Positions 1 through 6,306 of a stretch of 7,292 bases of DNA are shown here, piece by piece (position 1 is the first letter of the stretch; each line of letters starts with the position of its first letter). Position numbers and translations under genes: made by a program. The stretch is from Akkermansia muciniphila (lineage in GTDB: Bacteria; Verrucomicrobiota; Verrucomicrobiia; Verrucomicrobiales; V1-33). The stretch spans positions 1 through 7,292 of the forward strand of contig CALQKQ020000179.1 in NCBI GenBank assembly GCA_943331195.2, in the 5' to 3' direction. The notes beneath the pieces are model-generated. The model did no database searches. It saw nothing but the letters and a program-made list of their open reading frames with translations, and was not told the origin of the DNA.

Positions 1-51
1 GCGGGACGCGGCGAATTGGCGCAGCAGTTGGGCATCAGAGACGGTCTCCAT
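1..51 (-). CDS. Partial N-terminus of a probable ECF-type RNA polymerase sigma factor
   Basis: Only the first 17 codons are inside the window; the gene runs off the left edge. Read on the - strand from the ATG at 51 the peptide is METVSDAQLLRQFAASR. An opening of the form 'SDAxLLRxFxxxx' is common at the start of ECF sigma-70 factors in Verrucomicrobiota and Planctomycetota, where it leads into the region-2 helix 'AFxxLVxRH'. That helix would lie outside the window, so the assignment rests on the N-terminus alone. A GTG one codon upstream (52-54) is an alternative start, and no good Shine-Dalgarno motif precedes either. The gene is divergent from the sugar-transport operon and has a candidate promoter at 109-137. 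A regulatory link to the operon is possible but not shown. Confidence 0.45.
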   Translation of the reverse strand, partial: METVSDAQLLRQFAASR

Positions 52-108
52 CACGAAGGGAGTCGGACACAACTTGAGGAAGCGAACAAGTCTTTTCGTG
101 GAAAGGGG

Positions 109-137
109 ATTTTAGCTTCAAGAGGAAAGCTGGTCAG
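109..137 (-). promoter_or_regulatory. Candidate sigma-70 promoter for the leftward partial gene
   Basis: On the - strand CTGACC (137-132, 4 of 6 to the -35 consensus) is followed after exactly 17 bases by TAAAAT (114-109, 5 of 6 to the -10 consensus). The predicted transcription start near 102 would give a leader of about 50 bases before the ATG at 51. I found no comparably good + strand promoter for the operon between 52 and 332. Confidence 0.38.
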
Positions 138-207
138 GGGCGGAGTTGGCCGGGTTGGTGAGGTTTCAGGGCTGGAGTGGGCTTTTAACATGCAGGGTTT
201 TATGGAG

Positions 208-261
208 GGATGGGAGGAATGGGAAGGATGGGAAGGATGGGAAGGATGGGAGGGATGGGAG
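208..261. repeat. Six 9-bp G-rich tandem repeats (GGATGGGAR)
   Basis: Six consecutive 9-base units lie at 208-216, 217-225, 226-234, 235-243, 244-252 and 253-261. The consensus is GGATGGGAA or GGATGGGAG, and the second unit begins GAA. The tract continues into a degenerate G/A-rich stretch to about 270. It is almost all purine on the + strand, with GGG runs spaced every nine bases, so four runs with six-base loops could form a G-quadruplex. The array sits between the leftward partial gene and the operon start, so it lies in the probable 5' control region of the operon. Because the unit is a multiple of three it keeps a reading frame open (a Trp-Glu-Gly repeat), which explains the spurious ORF there. 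Confidence 0.85.
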
Positions 262-320
262 GGGGAAGAATTCGGGGGGCTTTGGGCGGTTGTGATTGAC
301 CTGCGAAAATGGGAGCCCCT

Positions 321-324
321 AAGG
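321..324 (+). promoter_or_regulatory. Shine-Dalgarno-like AAGG that selects the start at 333
   Basis: AAGG at 321-324 lies eight bases before the ATG at 333. It is too close to the ATG at 327 and lies downstream of the ATG at 309. It therefore favours 333 among the three closely spaced in-frame ATGs. Recognisable Shine-Dalgarno motifs are scarce in this window, so the support is modest. Confidence 0.4.
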
Positions 325-332
325 TGATGGGG

Positions 333-1568
333 ATGAGGCCTTTTTTAAAACAAATCCTGCAGACCCTGCCGTTGGGCGCGGTGGCGATGGCGGCCCCGGC
401 GGGGGAAACCGAGGTGCGGACGATTCATGGGCAAGCTAGCGCCGTGGTGGCCAGCGCGCAGGTGGAGCTGGCGGTGACGCTGCTTGGAGGGCATATGGCT
501 CCGGTGACGTTTTTCCGGGACAGCGCGGGGCCGGTGCGTCCTTATCATGTGACGCCATGGCAGGACGAGCCGGCGACGGAGATGCCGGCTGCGGTGCTGA
601 CTCCGCTGCGGGGGGATTTTTTCTGTTTGCCGTTTGGAGGGAACGCGGAGGAGGGCGGAGGAGAGAAACATCCGCCGCACGGGGAGATCGCTGGGGCCCC
701 CTGGACGTTGTTGGGTTCTAACAAGCAGGGGCGGGTGAGCACGTTGCGCCTCACCTGCGAAACGAAGGTGCGTAAAGGACGGGTGACCAAGGAGTTATCG
801 CTGGTGGAAGGGGAGAATGTGATTTACTCGCGGCACCGCATTGAGGGGTTTGCGGGGCGGGCACCGCTGGGCCATCACGCGACCCTAGCGATGCCTGAGA
901 AGGAGGGTTCGGTGCGCATCAGCAGCAGTGCGATGCGTTTTGGGATGACCTGTCCTGGTCTTTTCAGCGATCCGGCGAAGGGAGAATACCAGGCGCTGCA
1001 GCCGGGGCAGCGATGGGACAAATTGAGTGAGGTGCCGATGGCGTGGAAGGATGTGCCAGCGGCGGACTTGACGCGATTGCCGGCGCGGCGGGGTTTTGCA
1101 GATTTGGTGCAGATCGTCAATGAGCCGTGGGAGAAGACGGGCGGCCCGGCTTGGGTTACGGCGACGATGGCGGAGTCGGGCTATCTGTGGTTTGCGCTGA
1201 AGAATCCTGCCGTGCTCAACAGCACGGTGCTGTGGCTGGAAAATCACGGCCGCTATGGACATCCTTGGAAGGGGCGCAATAACTGTTTGGGGATAGAAGA
1301 TGTGACGGCCTATTTTGCAGAAGGTTTGGCGGCATCGACGGCGGATAATCTGTTGACGCAGGAAGGGGTGGCGACGTCGCTAGTGCTGCGCGCGGAGGAG
1401 GCCACGGTAGTGGACTACATCCAAGGGGTGGTCAAAGTTCCGCCAGGTTTTGCGACGGTACAAACCCTGGAATTTAAGCCTGCCTCGGTGACCTTTATCG
1501 CTCCTGACGGGCAGCGGGTCAGCGCTGCGGTGCAGCATGAATTTCTCAAAACTGGCCAGTTGCGCTGA
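333..1568 (+). CDS. Galactose-mutarotase-like (aldose 1-epimerase fold) protein
   Basis: This 411-residue protein resembles the large, poorly characterised aldose-epimerase-like proteins of Planctomycetota and Verrucomicrobiota. Visible landmarks are GGHMAPVTF (52-60), YHVTPW (71-76), RGDFFCLPFG (93-102), HPPHGE (113-118), GHH (180-182), ENHGRYGHPW (303-312) and LGIEDVT (319-325). The His-rich motifs and Glu322 are candidates for the catalytic His/Glu pair that interconverts sugar anomers in GalM-type enzymes; that role is inferred from family knowledge and no alignment was run. The first 26 residues precede the usual start of the fold. Arg2 and Lys6 are followed by a hydrophobic stretch ending AMA-APA, which could be a weak Sec signal. 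In-frame ATGs at 309 and 327 are alternatives; 333 was chosen for its spacing from AAGG. As the first gene of the operon it may bind or epimerise the transported sugar. It could instead be a non-catalytic carbohydrate-binding relative. Confidence 0.72.
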   Translation: MRPFLKQILQTLPLGAVAMAAPAGETEVRTIHGQASAVVASAQVELAVTLLGGHMAPVTFFRDSAGPVRPYHVTPWQDEPATEMPAAVLTPLRGDFFCLPFGGNAEEGGGEKHPPHGEIAGAPWTLLGSNKQGRVSTLRLTCETKVRKGRVTKELSLVEGENVIYSRHRIEGFAGRAPLGHHATLAMPEKEGSVRISSSAMRFGMTCPGLFSDPAKGEYQALQPGQRWDKLSEVPMAWKDVPAADLTRLPARRGFADLVQIVNEPWEKTGGPAWVTATMAESGYLWFALKNPAVLNSTVLWLENHGRYGHPWKGRNNCLGIEDVTAYFAEGLAASTADNLLTQEGVATSLVLRAEEATVVDYIQGVVKVPPGFATVQTLEFKPASVTFIAPDGQRVSAAVQHEFLKTGQLR

Positions 1569-1589
1569 GGCTGAGCCTCCCTCTTTTTT
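1567..1589 (+). terminator. Weak hairpin plus T-tract after the mutarotase-like gene
   Basis: GAGGC-TGA-GCCTC (1567-1579) forms a 5-bp stem with a 3-base loop overlapping the stop codon. After a four-base gap comes a run of six T (1584-1589). The stem is short and the T run is displaced, so this would be at most a partial terminator or processing site. It could lower expression of the mutarotase-like gene relative to the transporter genes, or make the next genes a separate unit. Confidence 0.25.
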
Positions 1590-1598
1590 ATCACTCTT

Positions 1599-2576
1599 AT
1601 GAATCGCAAGAATTTTCTGTTTCTCGCCTGCGGTGTTGGGCTGTTGAGTGGCTGTCACAAAGCTGACGATGGCGCGGCACCGGTTTTGGGGGGTGAGGTG
1701 AAGAGCCGGGGGCTGATTGGGGTTTCCTTGCTGACCTTGGACAATCCCTTTTTCAAGGTGATCGGGGACACGATTTCCGCTGAGGGAGGCAAGTTAGGGT
1801 ATCAAACGGTGGTGGTCAGCGGGGACCGGGACGTGGCGAAGCAGGGGAATCAGATTAAGGATTTTATTGTGAAGAAGGTGAGTGCGATTGTGTTGAGTCC
1901 CTGCGATTCGAAGTCGATCATTCCGGTGATCCAGGAGGCGAATGCGGCGGGGATTCCGGTGTTTACGGTGGACATTCCCTGCCATGAGCCTGGGGTGACG
2001 ATTGTGACGCAGGTGGCGACGGACAACTATGGGGGAGGGAAGGAGGCGGGGCGGGCCATGATTGAGGCGCTGGGAGAGGCTGGGGGGAAGATAGCGATCT
2101 TGCATTTGAAGCAGGCGGAGTCGTGTTTGTTGCGGGTGAAGGGGTTTCGCGAAGTGATTGCGGAGCACAATGCGGGGGGGAAGGGGATGGTGGAGATTGT
2201 GACGGAGTTAGAAAGTGGCGGGGCCAAGGATTTGGGCTACAAGGCGGCGGAGGATGCGGTGCAGGCGCATGGGGATTTGCGGGGGATTTTTGCGATCAAC
2301 GATCCGGCGGCGCTGGGAGCGCGGGCGGCCTTGGAGAAGGCGGGCAAGGCGGAGCAGATCCGCATTGTGGGGTTCGATGGGCAGCCGGAAGGCAAGCTGG
2401 CGATCAAGGAGGGGCGGATTTATGCGGATCCGATTCAGTTTCCTGACAAGATGGGAGCGCAGATCGTGGAGGCGATCGTGAAGCATTCCAAGGGGGAGAG
2501 CTTGCCGGCGCAGATATTGATCCCGACGAGCCTTTACCGCCAGGCGGACGCCATGAAGGATGCTTCGCTACAATAA
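1599..2576 (+). CDS. Sugar ABC transporter substrate-binding lipoprotein (RbsB/Peripla_BP_4 type)
   Basis: This 325-residue protein is the periplasmic receptor of a CUT2-type sugar importer. The N-terminus has Arg3 and Lys4, a hydrophobic core and the lipobox LSGC (16-19), so it should be cleaved before Cys19 and lipid-anchored, probably to the outer face of the inner membrane. The mature part has the two-lobe type I binding-protein fold. DNPFF (48-52) and VSGD (73-76) are in lobe 1, Asp125 is in TVDIP, and the crossover ATDN is at 140-143. Arg180 lies in RVKGF, Asn235-Asp236 are in INDPAALGA, and Asp261 is in VGFDG. These are the usual sugar-contacting positions in RbsB relatives. Three further cysteines (102, 128, 177) occur in the mature protein. 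The length is normal for the family. The AroE-like gene starts three bases after the stop. No clear Shine-Dalgarno motif precedes the ATG. The ligand is unknown; ribose should not be assumed. Confidence 0.93.
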   Translation: MNRKNFLFLACGVGLLSGCHKADDGAAPVLGGEVKSRGLIGVSLLTLDNPFFKVIGDTISAEGGKLGYQTVVVSGDRDVAKQGNQIKDFIVKKVSAIVLSPCDSKSIIPVIQEANAAGIPVFTVDIPCHEPGVTIVTQVATDNYGGGKEAGRAMIEALGEAGGKIAILHLKQAESCLLRVKGFREVIAEHNAGGKGMVEIVTELESGGAKDLGYKAAEDAVQAHGDLRGIFAINDPAALGARAALEKAGKAEQIRIVGFDGQPEGKLAIKEGRIYADPIQFPDKMGAQIVEAIVKHSKGESLPAQILIPTSLYRQADAMKDASLQ

Positions 2577-2579
2577 GTT

Positions 2580-3434
2580 ATGAGTGCCGGTCCCTTTTTG
2601 CAGGAGTTGGTGGGGTCGATGTCGCAGGGGGCGGCGGGGAACCCGACGGTGGCGATGATTGAGGCGGCCATGGCGCACCATGGGTTGGGCTGGCGGTATG
2701 TGAACATGGAAGTGGCACCGGAGGCGTTAGAGGACGCGGTGCGGGGGGCGCGGGCGATGGGATTTCGGGGGTTCAATTGCAGCCTGCCGCACAAAGTTAG
2801 GGTGATTCCCTATCTTGATGGCTTGGGGGAATCGGCGGCGCTGATGGGGGCGGTGAATTGCGTGGTGCGGCGGGGGGATCGGTTGGTGGGGGAGAACACG
2901 GATGGGAAGGGATTTCTCAAGTCGCTGGAGGGGGTGATCGAGGTGCGTGGTGCGGCGGTGGTGTTGTTTGGGGCTGGAGGGGCGGCGCGGGCGATTGCGG
3001 TGGAGTTGGCTTTAGCTGGGGTGAGGCGGCTGACGGTGGTGAATCGGAGTGCGGCGCGGGGGGCGGAGTTGGTGGCCTTGTTGCGGGGGGTGCCGCTGGG
3101 GGTGGAGGCGGAGTTGGTAGTGGCAGAGGGCGATTATGTGGTGGGGGAAGATGTGGGGTTGGTGATCAATGGGACGTCGGTGGGGCTGTACGATGCGGAG
3201 GCGCGGGTGGCGGTGGCGGAGGACAGTTTGCGGCCGGGGATGGTGGTGGCGGATGTGGTGTTCAATCCGGTGCGCACGCGGTTATTGGAGGCGGCGGCGG
3301 CGCGGGGATGTCGGACCGTGGATGGGCTAGGGATGCTAGTGAATCAGGGGATTTTAGGTTTGCAGTATTGGACTGGGGTGGAAGCGGAGGCGGCGGTGAT
3401 GCGCCGAGCACTTGAAGCGGCGATGGGCGTATGA
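2580..3434 (+). CDS. AroE-family (shikimate/quinate dehydrogenase-like) NAD(P)-dependent oxidoreductase
   Basis: This 284-residue protein is close to normal AroE length and has both AroE domains. Conserved AroE features are SLPHK (68-72) with catalytic Lys72, GAVN (90-93), GENTDGKGF (104-112) with catalytic Asp108, the dinucleotide loop GAGGAA (131-136), NRS (155-157), which often reads NADP, NGTSVGL (197-203), and MLVNQG (252-257) with Gln256. The N-terminal shikimate-binding motif, normally HSxSP before the 'AAF' helix, is replaced here by GNPTV (20-24). The two serines that hold the shikimate carboxylate thus become Asn21 and Thr23. A canonical AroE reduces 3-dehydroshikimate in aromatic synthesis. 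This variant site, and the position between the binding-protein and ATPase genes of a sugar importer, suggest instead oxidation of an imported polyol, cyclitol or quinate-like compound (inference). The stop overlaps the next start in ATGA. Family assignment is secure; the substrate is not. Confidence 0.88.
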   Translation: MSAGPFLQELVGSMSQGAAGNPTVAMIEAAMAHHGLGWRYVNMEVAPEALEDAVRGARAMGFRGFNCSLPHKVRVIPYLDGLGESAALMGAVNCVVRRGDRLVGENTDGKGFLKSLEGVIEVRGAAVVLFGAGGAARAIAVELALAGVRRLTVVNRSAARGAELVALLRGVPLGVEAELVVAEGDYVVGEDVGLVINGTSVGLYDAEARVAVAEDSLRPGMVVADVVFNPVRTRLLEAAAARGCRTVDGLGMLVNQGILGLQYWTGVEAEAAVMRRALEAAMGV

Positions 3435-4921
3435 GCGGGGGGGGGCCGTTATTGGTGATGCGGGGGATGGTGAAATCGTTCCCCGGGGTACAGGCGCTGC
3501 GGGGGGTGGACTTGACCCTAGCGAAGGGAGAAGTGCTGGCTTTGCTGGGGGAAAATGGGGCGGGGAAGAGCACCTTGATGCGGATCTTGGGCGGGGCGCA
3601 GGTGGCGGATGGGGGGGTGGTGGAAATGGAGGGGCGGGCGGTGGATTTAGGGACGCCGCAGGCTTCGCGGGAGGCGGGGGTGGCGGTGATTTATCAGGAA
3701 TTCCATTTGGTGCCGGGGTTGAACGCGGTGGAGAATCTTTTTTTGGGGAGGGAGGTGACGCGGGCGGGGTGGTTGTCGCGGCGGAGCGAGCGGGAGGAGG
3801 CGGCGGCGCTGTTTGCGCGCTTGGGGGTGGCGTTGGATTTGGAAGTGCCGTGTCGGGAGTTGAGCACGGCGCAGCAGCAATTAGTGGAAATAGCAAAGGC
3901 CTTGGCGCTGCAGGCGCGAGTGTTAGTGATGGATGAGCCCAGCGCGGCGCTGACGAATCATGAGGTGGAGCACTTGTTTGGCATCGTGCGGGAGTTGCGG
4001 GCCCAGGGGATTGGGATCATTTACATTAGCCACCGCTTGGAGGAAATCGCGCGCTTGGCGGATCGGGTGATGATATTGCGGGATGGGGCCAAGGTGGGGG
4101 AGTGGCCGGCGGCGGAGATGTCGCGGCGGGAGATGATTGAGCGGATGGTGGGGAGGGACATGGTGGATGAGTTTCCGCCGCGGGCCACGGTGCCTGGAGA
4201 GGTGAGGTTAGAAGTGCGCGACTTGCGGCGGGGGCGGGCGGTGCGGGGGGTATCGTTTGCGATTCGGCGCGGGGAGATTTTGGGATTGGCGGGCTTGGTG
4301 GGGGCGGGGCGGACGGAGACGGCGCGGCTGTTATTTGGGGCGGATGAGCGGGAGGGCGGGGAGATTTGGTTGGACGGAAAGCGCTTGGAGATTGATTCCC
4401 CGGGAGCGGCGATTGCCTGCGGGCTGGGCTTGTTGCCGGAGGATCGGAAGGTGCAGGGCTTGGTGTTGCAGCATTCGGTGCGGGAGAATTTTGGCTTGCC
4501 CAATTTGTCGTGGTTGGCGCCGCGGGGCTGGGTGCGGCGGGGCGAGGAGCGGCGCGCCTTTGGCCAGTATGTGGAGCAGCTGCGCATTCGGGTGCCGCAC
4601 CAGGAGGTGCGGGCGGGGCATTTGTCAGGGGGAAACCAGCAAAAGGTGGTGTTAGCGAAATGGTTGGCGCGGCGCTGCGAGGTGTTGATTTTTGATGAAC
4701 CGACCCGGGGGATTGATGCGGGGGCCAAATACGAGATTTATGGGCTGATGAATGAGCTGGCGGCCCAGGGCAAGGCTATCCTGATGATCAGCTCGGAGTT
4801 GCCCGAGGTGCTGGGGATGTCGGATCGGGTGTTAGTGATGCAGCAGGGGCGGGTGACGGGGGAGATCGCGGACGCCCGGCGGGCGAGTCCGGAGGAGCTG
4901 ATGCAACTGGCGTTTTCTTGA
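3431..4921 (+). CDS. Sugar ABC transporter ATPase, two fused nucleotide-binding domains (RbsA/MglA type)
   Basis: This 496-residue protein powers the importer from the cytoplasmic side. Domain 1 has Walker A GENGAGKST (40-48), Q-loop Gln89 (IYQEF), the family-typical degenerate signature LSTAQQQ (144-150), Walker B VLVMDE (164-169) and H-loop His201 (YISHRLEE). Domain 2 has the degenerate Walker A GLVGAGRT (288-295, Arg294 in place of Lys), LPEDRK (335-340), signature LSGGNQQK (398-405), Walker B VLIFDE (418-423) and SSELPE (454-459) in place of the His loop. The arrangement of one intact and one degenerate ATP site is normal for the RbsA/MglA/AraG/XylG family, as is the length, so this is not a damaged gene. 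The start overlaps the AroE-like stop by four bases (ATGA), implying translational coupling. Codons 3-5 are a run of nine G. The permease gene follows four bases after the stop. Specificity within the family cannot be assigned. Confidence 0.95.
   Translation: MSGGGPLLVMRGMVKSFPGVQALRGVDLTLAKGEVLALLGENGAGKSTLMRILGGAQVADGGVVEMEGRAVDLGTPQASREAGVAVIYQEFHLVPGLNAVENLFLGREVTRAGWLSRRSEREEAAALFARLGVALDLEVPCRELSTAQQQLVEIAKALALQARVLVMDEPSAALTNHEVEHLFGIVRELRAQGIGIIYISHRLEEIARLADRVMILRDGAKVGEWPAAEMSRREMIERMVGRDMVDEFPPRATVPGEVRLEVRDLRRGRAVRGVSFAIRRGEILGLAGLVGAGRTETARLLFGADEREGGEIWLDGKRLEIDSPGAAIACGLGLLPEDRKVQGLVLQHSVRENFGLPNLSWLAPRGWVRRGEERRAFGQYVEQLRIRVPHQEVRAGHLSGGNQQKVVLAKWLARRCEVLIFDEPTRGIDAGAKYEIYGLMNELAAQGKAILMISSELPEVLGMSDRVLVMQQGRVTGEIADARRASPEELMQLAFS
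3437..3445 (+). repeat. Nine-G homopolymer in codons 3-5 of the ATPase gene
   Basis: Nine consecutive G residues encode Gly3-Gly4-Gly5 of the ATPase, immediately after the ATGA overlap. A gain or loss of one base would frameshift the ATPase just after its start, so the tract is a possible slippage site. It is also a likely place for a sequencing error. Other G runs, such as eight G at 5543-5550 in the permease gene, show that the region is generally G-rich, so the tract may have no special role. Confidence 0.8.
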
Positions 4922-4925
4922 AGCT

Positions 4926-6245
4926 ATGAAGATTTTTTTGCAAAAAGCGGCGGCCCATTATGGGATGATAGGAGTGCTGTTGTTGTTGTGCGTTTTTTTT
5001 AGCGCGGTGACCTACAGCGACCAATCACCGGCTGGGGCCGCAGGGGCGGCGCAGGTGGCGGCGGAGGTGGGTGGGATGGGGGGAGCGCCGCAGGTGCTGC
5101 TGGTGTCGAGCGCTCAGCCTGGCGACGCGGCGTTTGCGGCGGCCTTGGCGCGGGAGTTGCCGGGGCGGGGGGCGCGGGTGGTGGCGGCGGTGAGCGGCGA
5201 GCCTCAGGCGGCGCGGGAAGCGCTGCGGCAGCTGGTGGCGGATGGCGTTAGGCTGGACGCGATTGCTTGCACGCAGACGGCGGGGGCTTGGCTGCTTTTT
5301 GCGGATCTGGCGGCGGACTTTCCGGAGTTGGGGAGGCCGCGTTTGGTCACGCCGCGGAGCTATCGGTGGCCGAATTTTTTGAAAACGGAAAACCTGTTGA
5401 ACATTGCCAATCAGATCGCGGTGATTGCGATCATGGCGATTGGGATGACCTTGGTGATTGTGACGGGGGGGATCGATTTGTCGGTGGGGAGTTTGTTGGC
5501 GTTGGCGGCGGTGTTGGTGGCGCGGTTGATCCGGGACTATGCGGGGGGGGTGGCGGCCACGGCGTGGGGGATGGGCTTAGCGGGTATGGCGGCGGTGGCG
5601 GCCTGCGGGGTGGCGGGAGCTTTTTCGGGGGTGATGGTGACGCGCTTTCGCATCCCGCCGTTTATTGTGACTCTGGCAATGATGTTAGTGGCGAGCGGAA
5701 TGGCTTTTATTTTGGCGGAGGGGCAATCGATCTATCAGTTGCCGGACGGTTTCATTTGGTTGGGACGGGGGGCGAGTTTTGGTGGGGTGCCGAACGCGGT
5801 GGTGCTGATGGTGGTGCTCTATGGCTTGGCGCATGTGGGGATGTCGCGGATGAGCGCGGGGCGCTATTTGTATGCGGTGGGGGGGAACCGGGAAGCGGCG
5901 CGGCTGGCGGGCGTGCCGCTGACGGGGGTGTTGCTCGGTGCTTACACGGTGAGCGGGCTGCTGGCGGGCGTGGGCGGGGTGATCATGGCTTCGCAGCTGA
6001 AGAGCGGGTCGGCGACGTATGGAAACATGTATGAGCTTTATGTGATCGCGGCGGTGGTGGTGGGCGGGACGAGTCTGAGCGGGGGCGAGGGGAAAATGTC
6101 GGGCACCTTGATTGGGGCTTTCACCATCGCGGTGATCCAGAATGGGATGAACCTGACGAACGTGGAGAGCTACACGCAGAAAGTGGTGTTGGGCCTGGTG
6201 ATCTTGGGGGCGGTGATGTTAGACAAAATGCGCCAGGCGCGCTGA
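4926..6245 (+). CDS. RbsC-type sugar ABC transporter permease with an inserted periplasmic domain
   Basis: This is the membrane channel of the importer (BPD_transp_2 family), 439 residues against about 320-330 for a typical RbsC. The N-terminus (Lys2, Lys7) leads into TM1 at about 14-30. Residues 32-147 form an extra domain described separately. The standard permease then resumes at WPNFLKTENLLNIANQ (148-163), followed by AIGMTLVIVTGGIDLSVGS (171-189), a hallmark of the family. Further hydrophobic segments lie at about 191-203, 214-237, 246-264, 291-306, 332-356, 370-382, 392-407 and 419-432. GGNREAARLAG (319-329) is the cytoplasmic coupling-loop motif that meets the ATPase. GGTSLSGGEG (380-389) is also typical. 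The start lies four bases after the ATPase stop with only a weak upstream GAAG. The gene ends the operon, and no second permease gene is visible, so the channel is probably a homodimer. Confidence 0.93.
   Translation: MKIFLQKAAAHYGMIGVLLLLCVFFSAVTYSDQSPAGAAGAAQVAAEVGGMGGAPQVLLVSSAQPGDAAFAAALARELPGRGARVVAAVSGEPQAAREALRQLVADGVRLDAIACTQTAGAWLLFADLAADFPELGRPRLVTPRSYRWPNFLKTENLLNIANQIAVIAIMAIGMTLVIVTGGIDLSVGSLLALAAVLVARLIRDYAGGVAATAWGMGLAGMAAVAACGVAGAFSGVMVTRFRIPPFIVTLAMMLVASGMAFILAEGQSIYQLPDGFIWLGRGASFGGVPNAVVLMVVLYGLAHVGMSRMSAGRYLYAVGGNREAARLAGVPLTGVLLGAYTVSGLLAGVGGVIMASQLKSGSATYGNMYELYVIAAVVVGGTSLSGGEGKMSGTLIGAFTIAVIQNGMNLTNVESYTQKVVLGLVILGAVMLDKMRQAR
5019..5366 (+). other. Inserted alpha/beta domain between TM1 and TM2 of the permease
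   Basis: Codons 32-147 of the permease encode about 115 residues absent from ordinary RbsC proteins. The segment is mostly non-hydrophobic and alternates predicted strands and helices: strand 56-62 (QVLLVSS), helix 67-79, strand 84-89 (RVVAAV), helix 92-107, strand 109-115 (RLDAIAC), helix 119-131 and strand 138-142. The order resembles lobe 1 of a type I periplasmic binding protein. The binding protein of this operon has VSGD(x)3A followed by VxAIV at 73-98, while the insert has VSGE(x)3A followed by LDAIA at 89-114. By the positive-inside rule (Lys2 and Lys7 before TM1) the insert faces the periplasm. I infer a docking or ligand-sensing role; nothing in the sequence proves function. Confidence 0.6.
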
Positions 6246-6291
6246 GGTGGACAGGTGGTGGCGGCGCTTTTCCGAGTGTCTTGCGGACATG

Positions 6292-6306
6292 GGGCCGGGC
6301 CCTTTT
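6292..6306 (+). terminator. Possible operon-end terminator: GC hairpin and short T run
   Basis: GGGC-CGG-GCCC (6292-6302) gives a 4-bp GC stem with a 3-base loop, followed directly by TTTT (6303-6306). It lies about 47 bases after the permease stop and reaches the end of the convergent - strand gene. The stem is short and the T run has only four bases, so termination would be weak. The reverse orientation has no T run. Confidence 0.3.

Noticed and set aside
296..324. TTGACC as a -35 box for the operon
   Set aside because: The hexamers at 16-18 base spacing (around 319-325) match the -10 consensus poorly, and transcription would start inside the coding region.
16..327. 103-codon + strand frame encoding a Trp-Glu-Gly repeat
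   Set aside because: The repeat peptide comes from the 9-bp DNA array keeping the frame open. The flanking residues show no domain, there is no ribosome-binding site, and the frame covers the start of the opposite-strand partial gene and its promoter.
3354..3936. Long Gly-rich and Pro-rich frames overlapping the ATPase gene on both strands
   Set aside because: Their composition is the out-of-frame reading of G-rich DNA. The ATPase frame over the same bases has all the expected motifs.
4287..4318. Lysine missing from the second Walker A of the ATPase
   Set aside because: The GxxGAGRT form is normal for the C-terminal domain of RbsA/MglA-type ATPases, so it is not a sign of decay.
5267..6034. 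255-codon + frame inside the permease gene
   Set aside because: It is Gly-rich low-complexity translation in the wrong frame, while the permease frame carries membrane segments and family motifs.
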